Part shown: in pieces, positions 1 to 10,390 of the stretch
Layout: each line of letters starts with the position of its first letter
How positions within the stretch are numbered: position 1 is the first letter of the stretch
DNA from: Thalassovita mediterranea
Lineage (GTDB): Bacteria > Pseudomonadota > Alphaproteobacteria > Rhodobacterales > Rhodobacteraceae
Assembly (NCBI RefSeq): GCF_001458435.1
Contig: NZ_CYSF01000006.1
Coordinates: forward strand, 496,001 to 560,000
Length of the DNA stretch: 64,000 nt
Reading direction: 5' to 3'
Position numbers and translations under genes: made by a program
The notes under the pieces: generated by a model
Told to the model about the DNA's origin: nothing
What the model saw: only the letters and a program-made list of their open reading frames with translations
The model's database searches: none

Positions 1-1
1 C

Positions 2-559
2 TACCTATACCCGATGGCGCTGTCGATGATCGTCACCGGGACCGCATGGAAATGGATCATGAACCCCGGTCTGGGGATCGAGGCCACCGTGCGCGGCTGG
101 GGGTTTGAAAACTTTGCCTTTGATTGGGTGGTGAACCCTGATCGCGCCATTTACGCCGTGGTCATCGCAGCCGTCTGGCAGGCGTCCGGTTTTGTCATGG
201 CGCTGTTTCTGGCTGGTTTGCGCGGCGTGGATGAAGAGATCATCAAAGCCGCACAGGTCGATGGTATCCCCACATGGCGGATCTATTCCGCGATCATCAT
301 CCCGTCGATGGCACCGATTTTCCTGTCGGCTTTCATCGTGCTGGCTCACCTCGCGATCAAGAGCTTTGATCTGGTGATTGCCCTGACCGGCGGTGGCCCC
401 GGCTACGCCACAGACCTGCCCGCCACCTACATGTACGCCATGGCGTTTTCGCGCGGCGACATTGGACAGGCAGCCAGTTCCGCAATGGTCATGATGGGCG
501 TCGTTTTCGCCATCGTAGTGCCTTACCTTTACTCTGAATTGAGGGCGAAACATGACTGA
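2..559 (+). CDS. aglF: Alpha-glucoside ABC transporter permease AglF (5' truncated)
   Basis: This is the C-terminal part of an inner-membrane permease of the MalF type; the reading frame is already open at base 2, so the start lies outside the window. It carries the EAA loop that docks on the ATPase (EEIIKAAQVDG around 228-260) and the conserved TGGGPG segment near its end. The wording closely follows rhizobial AglF, part of the transporter for sucrose, trehalose and other alpha-glucosides. It overlaps aglG by 8 nt and is followed by aglK. The substrate assignment rests on family resemblance only, because the substrate-binding protein lies upstream of the window. Confidence 0.85.
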   Translation, partial: YLYPMALSMIVTGTAWKWIMNPGLGIEATVRGWGFENFAFDWVVNPDRAIYAVVIAAVWQASGFVMALFLAGLRGVDEEIIKAAQVDGIPTWRIYSAIIIPSMAPIFLSAFIVLAHLAIKSFDLVIALTGGGPGYATDLPATYMYAMAFSRGDIGQAASSAMVMMGVVFAIVVPYLYSELRAKHD

Positions 560-1466
560 TTTCACCCAACCCCATACTCAGGCCGGTGCGCCAAGCGCGG
601 CCAAGGGCATCAACTGGACACATCTGGCCCTGCGCTGGCTGCTGTTCACCCTGCTGGGTCTGTTTGCACTGTTCTATCTGATGCCGCTGTTTGTGATGGT
701 CACAACCTCACTCAAAAGCTTGGATGAAATCCGCACAGGTAGCCTGATTGCCCTACCGCGGGAGGTCACGTTTGACGCCTGGCGCACCGCTTGGTCCGGC
801 ACCTGTACCGGCGTGCAATGCGAAGGTCTACGGCCCTACTTCTGGAACTCTGTTATCATGACGGTTCCGGCGGTGATCCTTGCGACAATGTTGGGCGCAA
901 TGAACGGCTACGTCATTGCCCAGTGGCGCTTCAAAGGTGCGAACCTGATCTTTTCGCTGATGCTCTTTGGCTGTTTCATCCCCTTTCAGGTGGTGCTGCT
1001 GCCGATGGCACGGATGCTGGGGATCATGGGGCTGGCAGGGTCCATCCCCGGCCTGATCGTGGTGCATGTGATCTACGGGATCGGCTTTACCACGCTGTTC
1101 TTCCGCAACTACTACGTCACCATACCGGCTGAACTGACCAAGGCGGCCAAGGTAGATGGTGCTGGGTTCTTTCGCATCTTTTGGTCGATTTTCCTGCCGC
1201 TGTCGCTGCCCATCGTGGTTGTGACCGTGATCTGGCAGTTCACCAACATCTGGAATGACTTCCTCTTTGGGGTCAGCTTCAGCCAGGCAGGCACCCAGCC
1301 GGTGACCGTTGCCCTCAACAACATCGTCAACTCCACCACTGGGGTGAAGGAATACAACGTCGACATGGCCGCCGCCATCATCGCCGCCCTTCCGACACTG
1401 CTGGTCTATGTGGTGGCTGGCAAATACTTCATCCGCGGGCTGACCGCAGGATCGGTGAAAGGTTAA
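552..1466 (+). CDS. aglG: Alpha-glucoside ABC transporter permease AglG
   Basis: A 304-residue MalG-type inner-membrane permease. It has an N-terminal membrane segment (about residues 30-52), a large periplasmic loop, several further membrane helices, and the EAA motif (AELTKAAKVDG, about 193-203) that contacts the ATPase. The C-terminal GLTAGSVKG ending is typical of this family. Its ATG overlaps the end of aglF by 8 nt, implying translational coupling, and aglK starts 4 nt after its stop. It forms the translocation channel together with AglF. The match to AglG is strong; the actual sugar is inferred. Confidence 0.87.
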   Translation: MTDFTQPHTQAGAPSAAKGINWTHLALRWLLFTLLGLFALFYLMPLFVMVTTSLKSLDEIRTGSLIALPREVTFDAWRTAWSGTCTGVQCEGLRPYFWNSVIMTVPAVILATMLGAMNGYVIAQWRFKGANLIFSLMLFGCFIPFQVVLLPMARMLGIMGLAGSIPGLIVVHVIYGIGFTTLFFRNYYVTIPAELTKAAKVDGAGFFRIFWSIFLPLSLPIVVVTVIWQFTNIWNDFLFGVSFSQAGTQPVTVALNNIVNSTTGVKEYNVDMAAAIIAALPTLLVYVVAGKYFIRGLTAGSVKG

Positions 1467-1470
1467 TCTC

Positions 1471-2568
1471 ATGGCCCCTATTCTCGATATCAAGAACCTC
1501 TACAAGAACTACGGCGCAGTTGAGATCCTCAAGGACATCAACGTCGCCATCGAACCGGGCGATTTTCTGGTCCTCGTCGGTCCCTCGGGCTGCGGTAAAT
1601 CCACGCTGTTGAACTGCATCGCCGGATTGGAACCGATCACCAGCGGCACCCTGAGCATCGGCGGCCAAGACATGACCCATGTCAGCCCCAAAGACCGCGA
1701 CATTGCGATGGTGTTTCAGTCTTATGCCCTCTACCCGACCATGTCGGTGGCCAAGAACATCACCTTTGGCATGAAAGTGCGGGGGGTGGACGCCGCCACG
1801 CAAGAGCGAAAGCTGAAAGAGGTCGCCAGCCAGTTACAGATCGAACAGCTGTTGCACCGCCGGCCCGGCCAGCTGTCCGGTGGCCAACGTCAGCGGGTCG
1901 CGATGGGCCGTGCCTTGGTGCGTGACCCCAAACTGTTCCTGTTTGACGAACCCCTGTCCAACCTAGACGCCAAATTGCGGGTCGAGATGCGGTCAGAGAT
2001 CAAGAAGCTGCACCAGAACCTTGGCGCAACCATGGTCTATGTGACCCACGACCAGATCGAAGCGATGACGCTGGCGACCAAGATCGTGGTCTTGAAAGGC
2101 GGCGTGGTTCAGCAGATCGGCACCCCGGCCGAGATCTACAACAACCCCGCCAACCTGTTCGTGGCAGATTTCATGGGCAGCCCAGCGATGAACCTGATCC
2201 CTGCCAAAACCCGCCAGAACGGTAGCGGCACAGAGGTAGAGATCAGCCGTGGCGATGGCAGTGCAATCGTGCTGAAGGACAGCCATAGCCGCGATCTGCC
2301 CGAAGACGTCATTCTGGGCCTGCGCCCCGAGGACATTGCCGAGGCGGGGTTCCGCGCGGGTCAGGATGTGCAGCAGGCGCAGTGCATGATCGAAATGGTC
2401 GAACCCGCTGGCGCCGATACCTTTGTGGTGTCGGAACTGGGCGGCAAACAGGTTACCGCGCGACTGCATGCCGAAACCAGCGCCCGTGCTGGGGCGATGC
2501 TGGATCTGGCCTTTGATCTGGGAAAGGTCAGTTACTTCGCCCCCGGCACCGGCGAACGCCTGAACTGA
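1471..2568 (+). CDS. aglK: Sugar ABC transporter ATP-binding protein AglK (MalK/UgpC family)
   Basis: A 365-residue cytoplasmic ATPase that powers the AglFG channel. Walker A is GPSGCGKST (37-45), the signature LSGGQ is at 135-139, and Walker B FLFDEP at 156-161. A C-terminal TOBE-type regulatory domain follows, as in MalK, UgpC and SmoK. Length is normal for the family. It is the last gene of the agl operon: a strong intrinsic terminator begins about 28 nt after the stop codon. MalK-type ATPases are promiscuous, so the aglK name depends on the neighbouring permeases. Confidence 0.9.
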   Translation: MAPILDIKNLYKNYGAVEILKDINVAIEPGDFLVLVGPSGCGKSTLLNCIAGLEPITSGTLSIGGQDMTHVSPKDRDIAMVFQSYALYPTMSVAKNITFGMKVRGVDAATQERKLKEVASQLQIEQLLHRRPGQLSGGQRQRVAMGRALVRDPKLFLFDEPLSNLDAKLRVEMRSEIKKLHQNLGATMVYVTHDQIEAMTLATKIVVLKGGVVQQIGTPAEIYNNPANLFVADFMGSPAMNLIPAKTRQNGSGTEVEISRGDGSAIVLKDSHSRDLPEDVILGLRPEDIAEAGFRAGQDVQQAQCMIEMVEPAGADTFVVSELGGKQVTARLHAETSARAGAMLDLAFDLGKVSYFAPGTGERLN

Positions 2569-2595
2569 GCCCCGACTGACGTCACAAAATGCACA

Positions 2596-2626
2596 AACAC
2601 CCCGGTTTCGACCGGGGTGTTTTTTG
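2596..2626 (+). terminator. Intrinsic terminator of the agl operon
   Basis: A perfect 9-bp stem (CACCCCGGT / ACCGGGGTG, 2598-2606 and 2611-2619) with a TTCG tetraloop is flanked by A residues and followed by a run of six T. It sits just downstream of aglK on the same strand. This is a textbook factor-independent terminator. Confidence 0.93.
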
Positions 2627-2857
2627 TTTAAGCGCCCTCCGTCACGGGTGATGGTTCAAAACTAGGCAATGATTACCCCTCACAAAACATCACGAAAACG
2701 TGATTGAAAACCCAAATACCCTCTGCTTAGTGCTGACGCAGGGTCAATCAAGATCAAGAGCCAAGGAAATAAGGTCATCCAGCACGTCTTTGGGCGCGTA
2801 TCGGTCTCAGATGCCAACGAGGTATCGCGCATTGAAACCCAACTCGGAGATGATCCA

Positions 2858-3334
2858 ATGATCCGCGCAGCTACTTTCGCCATTGCAACCCTTCTGGCAG
2901 CCCCCGCCGTTGCAGGTGGCCATTCCAAAGACATCGTAGACACCGCCATGGGCGCTGGCGACTTCAACACTCTGGTCGCAGCCGTAAAGGCCGCCGGTCT
3001 GGTCGATACCCTGAAAGGCGACGGCCCGTTCACTGTATTCGCGCCCACAGACGCGGCGTTTGCAGCGCTGCCCGAGGGCACCGTTGAAACCCTGCTGAAG
3101 CCCGAGAACAAGGATCAGCTGGTGGCCATCCTGACCTACCACGTTGTGCCCGGTAAAGTGATGTCCACCGACCTGCAGGACGACATGAAAGCCACCACCG
3201 TACAGGGCGGCGACATCACCATTGATCTGGACAACGGTGTCATGATCAACGACGCCAGCGTCGCAGCCGCCGACATCGCCGCCAGCAACGGCGTGATCCA
3301 CGTAATCGACAAAGTGATCCTGCCCGGCAGCTAA
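2858..3334 (+). CDS. Secreted fasciclin (FAS1) domain protein
   Basis: A 158-residue single-domain FAS1 protein. Residues 1-19 form a signal peptide (charged start, hydrophobic core, APAVA before GGHSKD), so the product is periplasmic or secreted. The two conserved FAS1 boxes are visible: [15 protein letters not shown] (about 53-67) and the C-terminal [16 protein letters not shown]1 domains mediate adhesion or protein-protein contact; no enzymatic role is implied. The ATG was chosen because GGAG lies 8 nt upstream. The gene is monocistronic, with about 230 nt of non-coding DNA before it and a hairpin after it. The specific function is unknown. Confidence 0.85.
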   Translation: MIRAATFAIATLLAAPAVAGGHSKDIVDTAMGAGDFNTLVAAVKAAGLVDTLKGDGPFTVFAPTDAAFAALPEGTVETLLKPENKDQLVAILTYHVVPGKVMSTDLQDDMKATTVQGGDITIDLDNGVMINDASVAAADIAASNGVIHVIDKVILPGS

Positions 3335-3423
3335 GCCCACGGCAAAAATGCAGCGACGGCGTAGCCTGTCAGAGCTGCATCACAGGCGGGTTGAGTGACC
3401 CATCCCCAGAATACCCGCCTGTA

Positions 3424-3448
3424 AAGACCCGCCCTCTCGGCGGGTCTT
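3424..3448. terminator. Hairpin between convergent genes (possible bidirectional terminator)
   Basis: A 10-bp perfect stem (AAGACCCGCC at 3424-3433 with GGCGGGTCTT at 3439-3448) and a 5-nt loop lie between the plus-strand fasciclin gene and the minus-strand TolB-like gene, both of which end here. T tracts on either side are short, so termination strength is uncertain. Confidence 0.6.
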
Positions 3449-3458
3449 GCTATTTCAA

Positions 3459-4292
3459 TTACTGGTAATGCACGTAGGCAAACCGCAAACCGTCCGGCGA
3501 CCAACAAGGACCATTCAGGCACCCCTGCCCACCATGAATGCGACGCAATAGCCGCGATGGGCCACCCGCAAGCGGCATCAATCGCAGATCAACATCGACG
3601 CCGAACGGGTGCCCCTCCGTGCCGCGCTCATAGGCCAGATAGCACAGGTGCAGGCCATCAGGGCTAGGATGGGGAAACCAATCGTCCTGCGTGCCATCGG
3701 TCATCTGTTGCACACCGCAACCATCCGCCCGCATCCGCCATAGCGCCATTGGTCCACTGCGGTTGGAGTTGAACCAGATCCAACGACCATCTGCTGTCAT
3801 CTCTGGCCCGTCATAATGGCCTGTGCCGGTGATCAGCACATCTTCGGCACCGCTACGCAGATCAGCACGCAGGATCGCGAACTGTCGCTGCGCCCCCTGC
3901 CCGCGCACACCGGCATAGATCAAACCATCCCCTGATGGATCCCAGCCATGAAACCAACTGGGCAGCCCCAGCACCACCTGACGCGCAGTGCCGCCTGCCA
4001 GCGGCATCACGAACAGGCCTGTTTGTCCCGTTAGCGACTTGTCGCAGAAGGCCAGCCATTGGCCGTCTGGGCTGGGGCCGTGATCATTGTTGATCCGGTC
4101 CTGCTGTCCTGTGTCGATCGGGATCAAACGCGGATCATCCAGCGGCACACGGTAGAGCCGCCCGTCGCAATTCACGATCAATGCCTGGCCGTCCGCGGTG
4201 AAATTCGGCGCCTCGATATGGCGATCCACCTCCATCACCAGATGCGAGGTGTCAGAGGCCACATCCCAGATTTCCAAATATGCACGCATCAC
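3459..4292 (-). CDS. TolB-like beta-propeller (WD40-like/PD40) protein
   Basis: A 277-residue protein of repeated blades of the PD40/TolB type, visible as recurring motifs such as FTADGQALIV, PSPDGQWLAF, DPSGDGLIYAG, TADGRWIWFNSN, PSPDGLHLCYLA and SPDGLRFAYV. About six blades would close a propeller. There is no signal peptide, so unlike TolB it is probably cytoplasmic. Such stand-alone propellers occur in enzymes and binding proteins, and no catalytic residues can be named. It is a single gene between two terminator hairpins, and its start lies about 20 nt downstream (in its own orientation) of the nqr terminator. Function not recognised. Confidence 0.7.
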   Translation of the reverse strand: MMRAYLEIWDVASDTSHLVMEVDRHIEAPNFTADGQALIVNCDGRLYRVPLDDPRLIPIDTGQQDRINNDHGPSPDGQWLAFCDKSLTGQTGLFVMPLAGGTARQVVLGLPSWFHGWDPSGDGLIYAGVRGQGAQRQFAILRADLRSGAEDVLITGTGHYDGPEMTADGRWIWFNSNRSGPMALWRMRADGCGVQQMTDGTQDDWFPHPSPDGLHLCYLAYERGTEGHPFGVDVDLRLMPLAGGPSRLLRRIHGGQGCLNGPCWSPDGLRFAYVHYQ

Positions 4293-4305
4293 ATTCCCCC
4301 AAATG

Positions 4306-4335
4306 AAAAACGCCGCAGAGGTCTGCGGCGTTTTC
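4306..4335 (-). terminator. Intrinsic terminator of the nqr operon
   Basis: Stem CGCCGCAGA (4311-4319) / TCTGCGGCG (4322-4330), 9 bp. On the minus strand it is followed by a T run (aaaaa at 4306-4310 on the plus strand). It is positioned about 25 nt past the nqrF stop. TTTT on the plus side means it may also act in the other direction. Confidence 0.88.
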
Positions 4336-4354
4336 TAATTCTAAACTTTAGCGA

Positions 4355-5578
4355 TCAGCCACCAAAGTCATCCAGCATGATGTCTTCGCGGTCAACACCC
4401 AGATCGAGGAGCATGTTGATCACGGACTGGTTCATGATCGGCGGACCACACATGTAGAATTCGCAATCCTCAGGCGCGGGGTGCTCTTTCAGGTACTCTT
4501 CCAGCAGGACGTTGTGGATGAAGCCGGTGTAGCCTTTCCAATCGTCCTCTGGCAGGGCGTCCGATAGGGCCACGTGCCATTCAAAGTTATCGAACTCTTC
4601 GGCCAGCGTGTCGAAATCTTCGACAAAGAACATCTCTTTCTTCGAACGGGCACCGTACCAGAAGGTGATCTTGCGGTCGCGGTTTTCCAGACGCTTCAGC
4701 TGGTCGAAGATGTGGCTGCGCATCGGCGCCATGCCTGCACCACCACCGATGAAGACCATTTCTTTCTGGGTCTCACGGGCGAAAAACTCACCGAACGGAC
4801 CAGAAATAGTGACCTTATCACCCGGCTTCAGGTTGAAGATGTAAGACGACATCTGACCCGGAGGGATGCCCTGCGAACCCGGAGGCGGCGAGGCCACACG
4901 CACGTTCAGCATGATCAGACCCTTCTCATCAGGGTAGTTCGCCATGGAGTACGCACGTTCAATCGGCTCGGACACGGTGGATTCATACTGCCACAGGTTA
5001 AACTTGTCCCAGTCTTCGTGGTATTCTTCACCAATGTCGAAGTCTTTGTAGGACAGTTTGTGCGCAGGTGCCTCAATCTGGATGTAGCCACCCGCGCGGA
5101 AGTTCACGTCTTCGCCTTCGGGCAGTTCCAGCACCAGGTTTTTGATGAAGGTTGCGACGTTGTCGTTGGAACGCACGGTGCATTCCCACTTCTTCACGCC
5201 GAACACCTCTTCGGGCACTTCGATGTCCATATCCTGTTTCACGGCCACCTGACAGGACAGGCGGTCGCCACAGGCGGCTTCACGCTTGGTGATGTGGCTT
5301 TCTTCGGTCGGCAGGATCGACCCGCCACCCGAATGCACCTTCACACGGCACTGCGCACAGGTACCACCGCCACCACAGGCCGAGGGCACGAACAGTTTCT
5401 GATCGGCCAGCGTCTGCAGCAGTTTGCCACCTGCGGGCACAGAAACGGTTTTTTCACCGTTGATAGTGATCTGAACGTCACCGGTAGACACCAGCTTCGA
5501 ACGGGCCGCCATAATGATCGCCACCAGCGCGATAACGATCAGCGTAAATAGGATGATCCCGAGGGTAAAAGTTTCCAT
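4355..5578 (-). CDS. nqrF: Na+-translocating NADH:quinone reductase subunit F
   Basis: The 407-residue NADH-oxidising subunit of Na+-NQR. An N-terminal membrane anchor (about 5-24) is followed by a ferredoxin domain with the 2Fe-2S ligands Cys68, Cys74, Cys77 and Cys109, then the FAD-binding motif R208-A-Y-S (RAYSMAN), the NADH-binding [11 protein letters not shown] (278-288) and a CGPP motif near the C-terminus. It accepts hydride from NADH and passes electrons to the NqrD/E iron-sulfur site. It is the last gene of nqrABCDEF, 13 nt after nqrE, with a terminator directly behind it. Length matches the family. Confidence 0.97.
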   Translation of the reverse strand: METFTLGIILFTLIVIALVAIIMAARSKLVSTGDVQITINGEKTVSVPAGGKLLQTLADQKLFVPSACGGGGTCAQCRVKVHSGGGSILPTEESHITKREAACGDRLSCQVAVKQDMDIEVPEEVFGVKKWECTVRSNDNVATFIKNLVLELPEGEDVNFRAGGYIQIEAPAHKLSYKDFDIGEEYHEDWDKFNLWQYESTVSEPIERAYSMANYPDEKGLIMLNVRVASPPPGSQGIPPGQMSSYIFNLKPGDKVTISGPFGEFFARETQKEMVFIGGGAGMAPMRSHIFDQLKRLENRDRKITFWYGARSKKEMFFVEDFDTLAEEFDNFEWHVALSDALPEDDWKGYTGFIHNVLLEEYLKEHPAPEDCEFYMCGPPIMNQSVINMLLDLGVDREDIMLDDFGG

Positions 5579-5591
5579 TCCAGATCTCCTA

Positions 5592-6199
5592 TCAGAGTTT
5601 CACGCCGCTGAACGACATGAAGGCAAGCGCCATCAGACCAGCGGTGATGAAGGTGATGCCGATGCCCTGCAGGCCATCGGGGATATCGGAATACTTCAGC
5701 TTTTCGCGCACACCAGCCATTGCAGTGATTGCCAGTGCCCAACCGAAACCGGAGGAGACGCCGTAGGTCGCAGCCTCTGCCAGATCGTAACCACGTTCCA
5801 CCATGAACAGTGAACCACCAAGGATCGCGCAGTTCACCGTAATCAGCGGCAGGAACACACCCAGCGCATTGTAGAGCGGCGGGAAGTATTTATCGAGAAC
5901 CATCTCAAGGATCTGAACCAGTGCCGCGATCACACCGATGTAGGAAATCAGGCCAAGGAAGGTCAGGTCTACATCAGGGAAACCGGCCCATGCCAGCGCG
6001 CCGGGCGCCAGCAGGTAGGTCAGGATCAGGTTGTTGGCCGGCACGGTGATCGACTGCACGATCATCACCGAAATCCCCAGACCAATCGCGGTCGAAATCT
6101 TCTTCGACACAGCGATAAAGGTACACATGCCCAAGAAGAAGGACAGCGCGAGGTTTTCAACAAAGATCGCTTTGACCGCGAGGGAGAGCAGAGCTTCCA

Positions 6200-6200
<1 letters not shown>
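5592..6200 (-). CDS. nqrE: Na+-NQR subunit E
   Basis: A 202-residue integral membrane subunit with six membrane segments. Cys26 (FFLGMCTF) and Cys124 (TVNCAILGG) correspond to the cysteines that, with two from NqrD, hold the intramembrane iron centre. The start ATG overlaps the nqrD stop by one base (TGATG), so the two are translationally coupled. Related to RnfA, but the surrounding genes are clearly Nqr rather than Rnf. Confidence 0.96.
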
Positions 6201-6852
<652 letters not shown>

Positions 6853-6853
<1 letters not shown>

Positions 6854-7674
6854 CAGATCTCTCCTGCTTTGAGGTTGGTCAGGAAGGGGGCAAAGCCCGC
6901 TTCGCCCATCCAGAATTTCACCAGATTGTCCACACCGCGCGACGTCAGCGTGGCACCGGCCAGCGCGTCTACGTGATATTCAGCCCCAGCGGCAGGCACC
7001 GATTTGGCAACGGTGATCTGCAGCATGCCGTTTTCATCGGCCAGCTTCTTGTCACGCCACAGCGATTTCCAACGCGGGTTGTCCACCTCTGCACCCAGAC
7101 CGGGGGTTTCGGCGTGGCTGTAGAACTGCAGACCGTAGATGTCGTTGCCGTTCTCTTCCAGCGCGATGAACCCGTACAGGGTCGACCACAGGCCATAGCC
7201 GTGGATCGGCAGGATCACCTTGTCGATGGCGCCTGCGTCGTCACGCAGCAGGTAGACGGTGACAAACTTCGACTTGCGGCCAATCGCGGCCGGATCGTCG
7301 GTCAGCGCAACCGAGGTGTCAGGGTTGTCCGCAGAGGCGCGGTCATCAAAGGTTTTGGCGTCGAACTGATCGGTGAAACGACCGGTTGCCAGTTCCAGCA
7401 CATGCGGTTCAAAGGCCGCGAACGCCTCTGCCACATCAACGCCTTTTTCATAGACGCCTGCGACCTGCAGAATGTTAACCTGCTTGTCTTTCAGCTTGTT
7501 CACCTCCTGCGCGGGGCGCAGGGCGACGGCCACGGCCGATACGATCATCGACGCGACCAGACACAAGGTCACAGCCACGAACAGGGTCTTGGGCAGCGTG
7601 TCCGCCGGCATCGCCAGAAAACGGCCGATCGCGCCTTTGGGGGCAGTGTTTTGCACGTTCTGATCCTCAGACAT
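6853..7674 (-). CDS. nqrC: Na+-NQR subunit C, covalent FMN carrier
   Basis: A 273-residue subunit with one N-terminal membrane helix (about 28-52) and a periplasmic FMN domain. The flavinylation motif DALAGAT (236-242) fits the ApbE target pattern Dxx(s/a)GAT, so Thr242 should carry FMN through a phosphoester bond. The modifying enzyme ApbE is encoded about 2.7 kb away. The start overlaps the end of nqrB by 8 nt. Alanine replaces the commoner serine before GAT, which the consensus tolerates. Confidence 0.96.
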
Positions 7675-8866
7675 TGCGACGGGCCCTCCGCTTGATGTTG
7701 GCCTGCACGACGAAGTGGTCGATCAGCGGCGCAAAGACGTTGCCGAACAGGATCGCCAGCATCATGCCTTCGGGGAAGGCAGGGTTGATCACGCGGATCA
7801 TCACCACCATCACACCGATCAGCGCACCGTAGATGTAGCGGCCCACATTGGTGTGGCTGGCCGACACAGGTTCGGTCACCATGAACACCAGACCAAAGGC
7901 ATAACCGCCCACGACCAGATGCCAGTACCACGGCATTGCGAACATCGGGTTGCTGTCGGACCCGATCAGGTTCAGCAGCAGCGAGAAGCCGATCATGCCA
8001 CCCAGACAGCCCAAAACCAGACGGAAGTTGGCAATGCGGGTCACCAGCAGGAAGGCCAGACCAATCAAACAGGCCAGAGTCGAGGTTTCGCCGATGGAAC
8101 CAGGGATCGTACCGATAAAGGACGAGGTCCAAGTCAGACCCTCAGCCGCCAGCGCCTGAACGCCATCTGCAGCGGTCACGGCCAGTGCGGTTGCACCGGT
8201 GAAGCCATCCACAGGCACCCAGATCGCGTCACCCGACATCTGCGCCGGATAGGCGAAGTACAGGAACGCACGACCCGTCAGCGCGGGGTTGAGGAAGTTT
8301 TTGCCAGTGCCGCCAAAGACCTCTTTGCCGATCACAACGCCGAAGGAAATCCCCAGCGCAACCTGCCACAGCGGCGTGGTTGCGGGCATGATCAGCGCAT
8401 AGAGCATCGAGGTAACAAGGAAACCTTCGTTCACTTCGTGGCGACGCACGGTAGCGAACAGCACTTCCCAGATACCGCCAACCACCAGCGTGGTGATGTA
8501 GATCGGCAGGAAGTACAGCAGCCCGTGCAGGAAGTTCGCCAGCGGGTTCTGCGGGTTAAAACCGATGCCGAAAAATTCGATCAGCGCCGCACGCCAGCCG
8601 GTGGCCGGGAAATCGGCCAGCGCGGTGTTGGCCTGCAGACCCACGTTATACAGACCCATGATGATACAGGGGATCGTCGCGATGACCACATAGGTCATGA
8701 TCCGCTTCATATCGACATAGGACCGTGCGTGAGGCGCGGCGGTGGTTACGGTTTTCGGGGTGAAGAGAAAGCTCTCGACCATTTCGTACATCGGGAAGTA
8801 CCGCTCATAGCGGCCACCCTTAACGAAATGGGGCTCGATGCGATCAAAGAAACTGCGGACGCCCAA
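7667..8866 (-). CDS. nqrB: Na+-NQR subunit B, Na+ channel, FMN and riboflavin-binding subunit
   Basis: A 399-residue membrane subunit with about ten helices. The motif VDGFTGAT (219-226) is the ApbE flavinylation site, making Thr226 the predicted FMN-carrying residue (equivalent to Thr236 in Vibrio cholerae). The large conserved segment around residues 176-205 (GVVIGKEVFGGTG, NPALTGRAFLYFAYP) is typical of NqrB. It lies 3 nt after nqrA and overlaps nqrC by 8 nt. NqrB holds the Na+ pathway and the terminal flavins. Confidence 0.97.
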   Translation of the reverse strand: MGVRSFFDRIEPHFVKGGRYERYFPMYEMVESFLFTPKTVTTAAPHARSYVDMKRIMTYVVIATIPCIIMGLYNVGLQANTALADFPATGWRAALIEFFGIGFNPQNPLANFLHGLLYFLPIYITTLVVGGIWEVLFATVRRHEVNEGFLVTSMLYALIMPATTPLWQVALGISFGVVIGKEVFGGTGKNFLNPALTGRAFLYFAYPAQMSGDAIWVPVDGFTGATALAVTAADGVQALAAEGLTWTSSFIGTIPGSIGETSTLACLIGLAFLLVTRIANFRLVLGCLGGMIGFSLLLNLIGSDSNPMFAMPWYWHLVVGGYAFGLVFMVTEPVSASHTNVGRYIYGALIGVMVVMIRVINPAFPEGMMLAILFGNVFAPLIDHFVVQANIKRRARRNV

Positions 8867-8869
8867 GCG

Positions 8870-10219
8870 TTAGCCCTCCTTCTCGATCTTGGTGAGGCAA
8901 TCGCGGAGTGCGATGCCGTATTCATATTTAGCGGGGCAGGCAAAACCCATCAGGCCCAGATCCTCTTCGTCGAGTTCCAGAGCGCCAAGGGCTTGTGCCT
9001 GATCGGTGTCCATCACCAGCATTGCGCGCAGCAGTTGCGTGGGCAGGAAATCCTGCGGCATCAGCTGCTCGAAGGTGCCAATCGGCACCATGGCGCGGCG
9101 GCCACCGTTCAGGTTAGAGGTCAGGTTGTAGATCTTCTTGCTGAAGGCCGATCCCAGAACCGGCTGAACAGCGTATTTCGATGCCATCGGACGAATCCAA
9201 CCCATCGGGATCTGCTTGTGATCTTCTTCGATCAGGGTGATCTGACGTGCGTAGCGGCCCAGATAGGCGCTGACGCCTTCACCAGCGCGGCCCGACAGGA
9301 TCGAACCGGATACGATACGCAGCGGGGTGTCTGTTGCCAGATCCTCTGCCAGCAGGTCGGTCATCGACGCACCAACAACGGTGCTGACCAGACGCGGGCG
9401 TTTGACCATCGGACCGGTCAGCGCAACCACACGGTCGGCAGGATAGATACCGGTTTCCAGCAGGCTGCCGATGGCCATCACATCCTGATAGCCGATGGTC
9501 CAAACCATCTTCTCAGCGGTCGGCGGCTCAAGGAAGTGCATGTGCGTACCCGCCAGACCTGCGGGGTGCGGGCCAGAGAAGCCTGCCGCCTCAACACCTG
9601 CCAAATCGCCACCGGGCACATCCGCGCCGATTTCGTGGCACAGGTAGGTCTTACCCTCGGTCAGCGCGGTGATCGCGGCCAGACCTTTGGTGAAGGCGGT
9701 GGGTGCCATCGCGATGATACGCGCGGCATCAGCGGCCAGCGGTTCGCTGTCCATCGCGGTCACATAGATCGCTGCCGGGCGGTCGCTGGATGCTGGCACC
9801 TTGGAATAGGGACGGGTGCGGAACGATGTCCACAGACCGGCGGCGCACAGGCGTTCTGCCAGACCTTCGGCGGTGCTAACATCACCAACAGCCGAGAAGT
9901 CCACCGGATCTGCCGCAGCAGCGTCCACTTCGATCTCAACACTGATCAACGCGCGGCGAGCACCACGGTTCACAGCCTTGATTCGACCGGACACGGGCGC
10001 CACGACTTTTACATCGGGGGTGTCTTTGTGGGCAAAGATCGGTGCGCCAGCGGCAACAACGTCACCTTCCTGAACATCCAATCGAGGTTTGAGCCCGATG
10101 TAGTCCGCGCCCAATACGGCAACGGTCTTTACATCCACTGGGGTAATATCCCCCTGATCCGGGGCACCGGACACAGGGAGGGTGAGGCCTTTTTTCAGTT
10201 TAAACTGCTGCACGTCCAC
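8870..10219 (-). CDS. nqrA: Na+-NQR subunit A
   Basis: A 449-residue cytoplasmic-side subunit, first gene of the operon, associated with quinone binding. Its N-terminus (KLKKGLTLPVSGAP) aligns with the usual NqrA beginning. The start codon is GTG at 10219 with only a weak Shine-Dalgarno (GAAAG); no better ATG is available close to the conserved N-terminus. It faces apbE across a 171-bp divergent intergenic region that must hold the promoters of both transcription units. Confidence 0.95.
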   Translation of the reverse strand: MDVQQFKLKKGLTLPVSGAPDQGDITPVDVKTVAVLGADYIGLKPRLDVQEGDVVAAGAPIFAHKDTPDVKVVAPVSGRIKAVNRGARRALISVEIEVDAAAADPVDFSAVGDVSTAEGLAERLCAAGLWTSFRTRPYSKVPASSDRPAAIYVTAMDSEPLAADAARIIAMAPTAFTKGLAAITALTEGKTYLCHEIGADVPGGDLAGVEAAGFSGPHPAGLAGTHMHFLEPPTAEKMVWTIGYQDVMAIGSLLETGIYPADRVVALTGPMVKRPRLVSTVVGASMTDLLAEDLATDTPLRIVSGSILSGRAGEGVSAYLGRYARQITLIEEDHKQIPMGWIRPMASKYAVQPVLGSAFSKKIYNLTSNLNGGRRAMVPIGTFEQLMPQDFLPTQLLRAMLVMDTDQAQALGALELDEEDLGLMGFACPAKYEYGIALRDCLTKIEKEG

Positions 10220-10390
10220 TACGCTTTCGCTGTCACGGGCGCGGTATTGTTACCACCGCGCAATTTGAGGCACCGGATATTCGATGTGCAGGGTGAAGCC
10301 ACGGGTCAAAACGAGATTGCGGCAATATGTCGCAAGTCACCTCGCGCATGTGTGCGTATACGTCAGGCCAGCAAACAAGAGAGTTCCTCA

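Noticed and set aside
4574-5551. A 325-codon plus-strand frame opposite nqrF.
   Set aside because: It is fully covered by the unambiguous nqrF gene on the other strand and its translation is compositionally odd without motifs.
10355-10362. CGTATACG palindrome in the nqrA-apbE divergent region as an operator.
   Set aside because: Eight bases is too short to be significant and no dedicated regulator gene is nearby.
7715-10390. A very long plus-strand frame (over 2.6 kb) open across the antisense of nqrB and nqrA and continuing in frame into apbE.
   Set aside because: The antisense part has an Arg/His/Gln-rich composition typical of a shadow frame of GC-rich genes, has no family resemblance, and only the final 339 codons from GTG 10391 encode ApbE with its own lipobox N-terminus.
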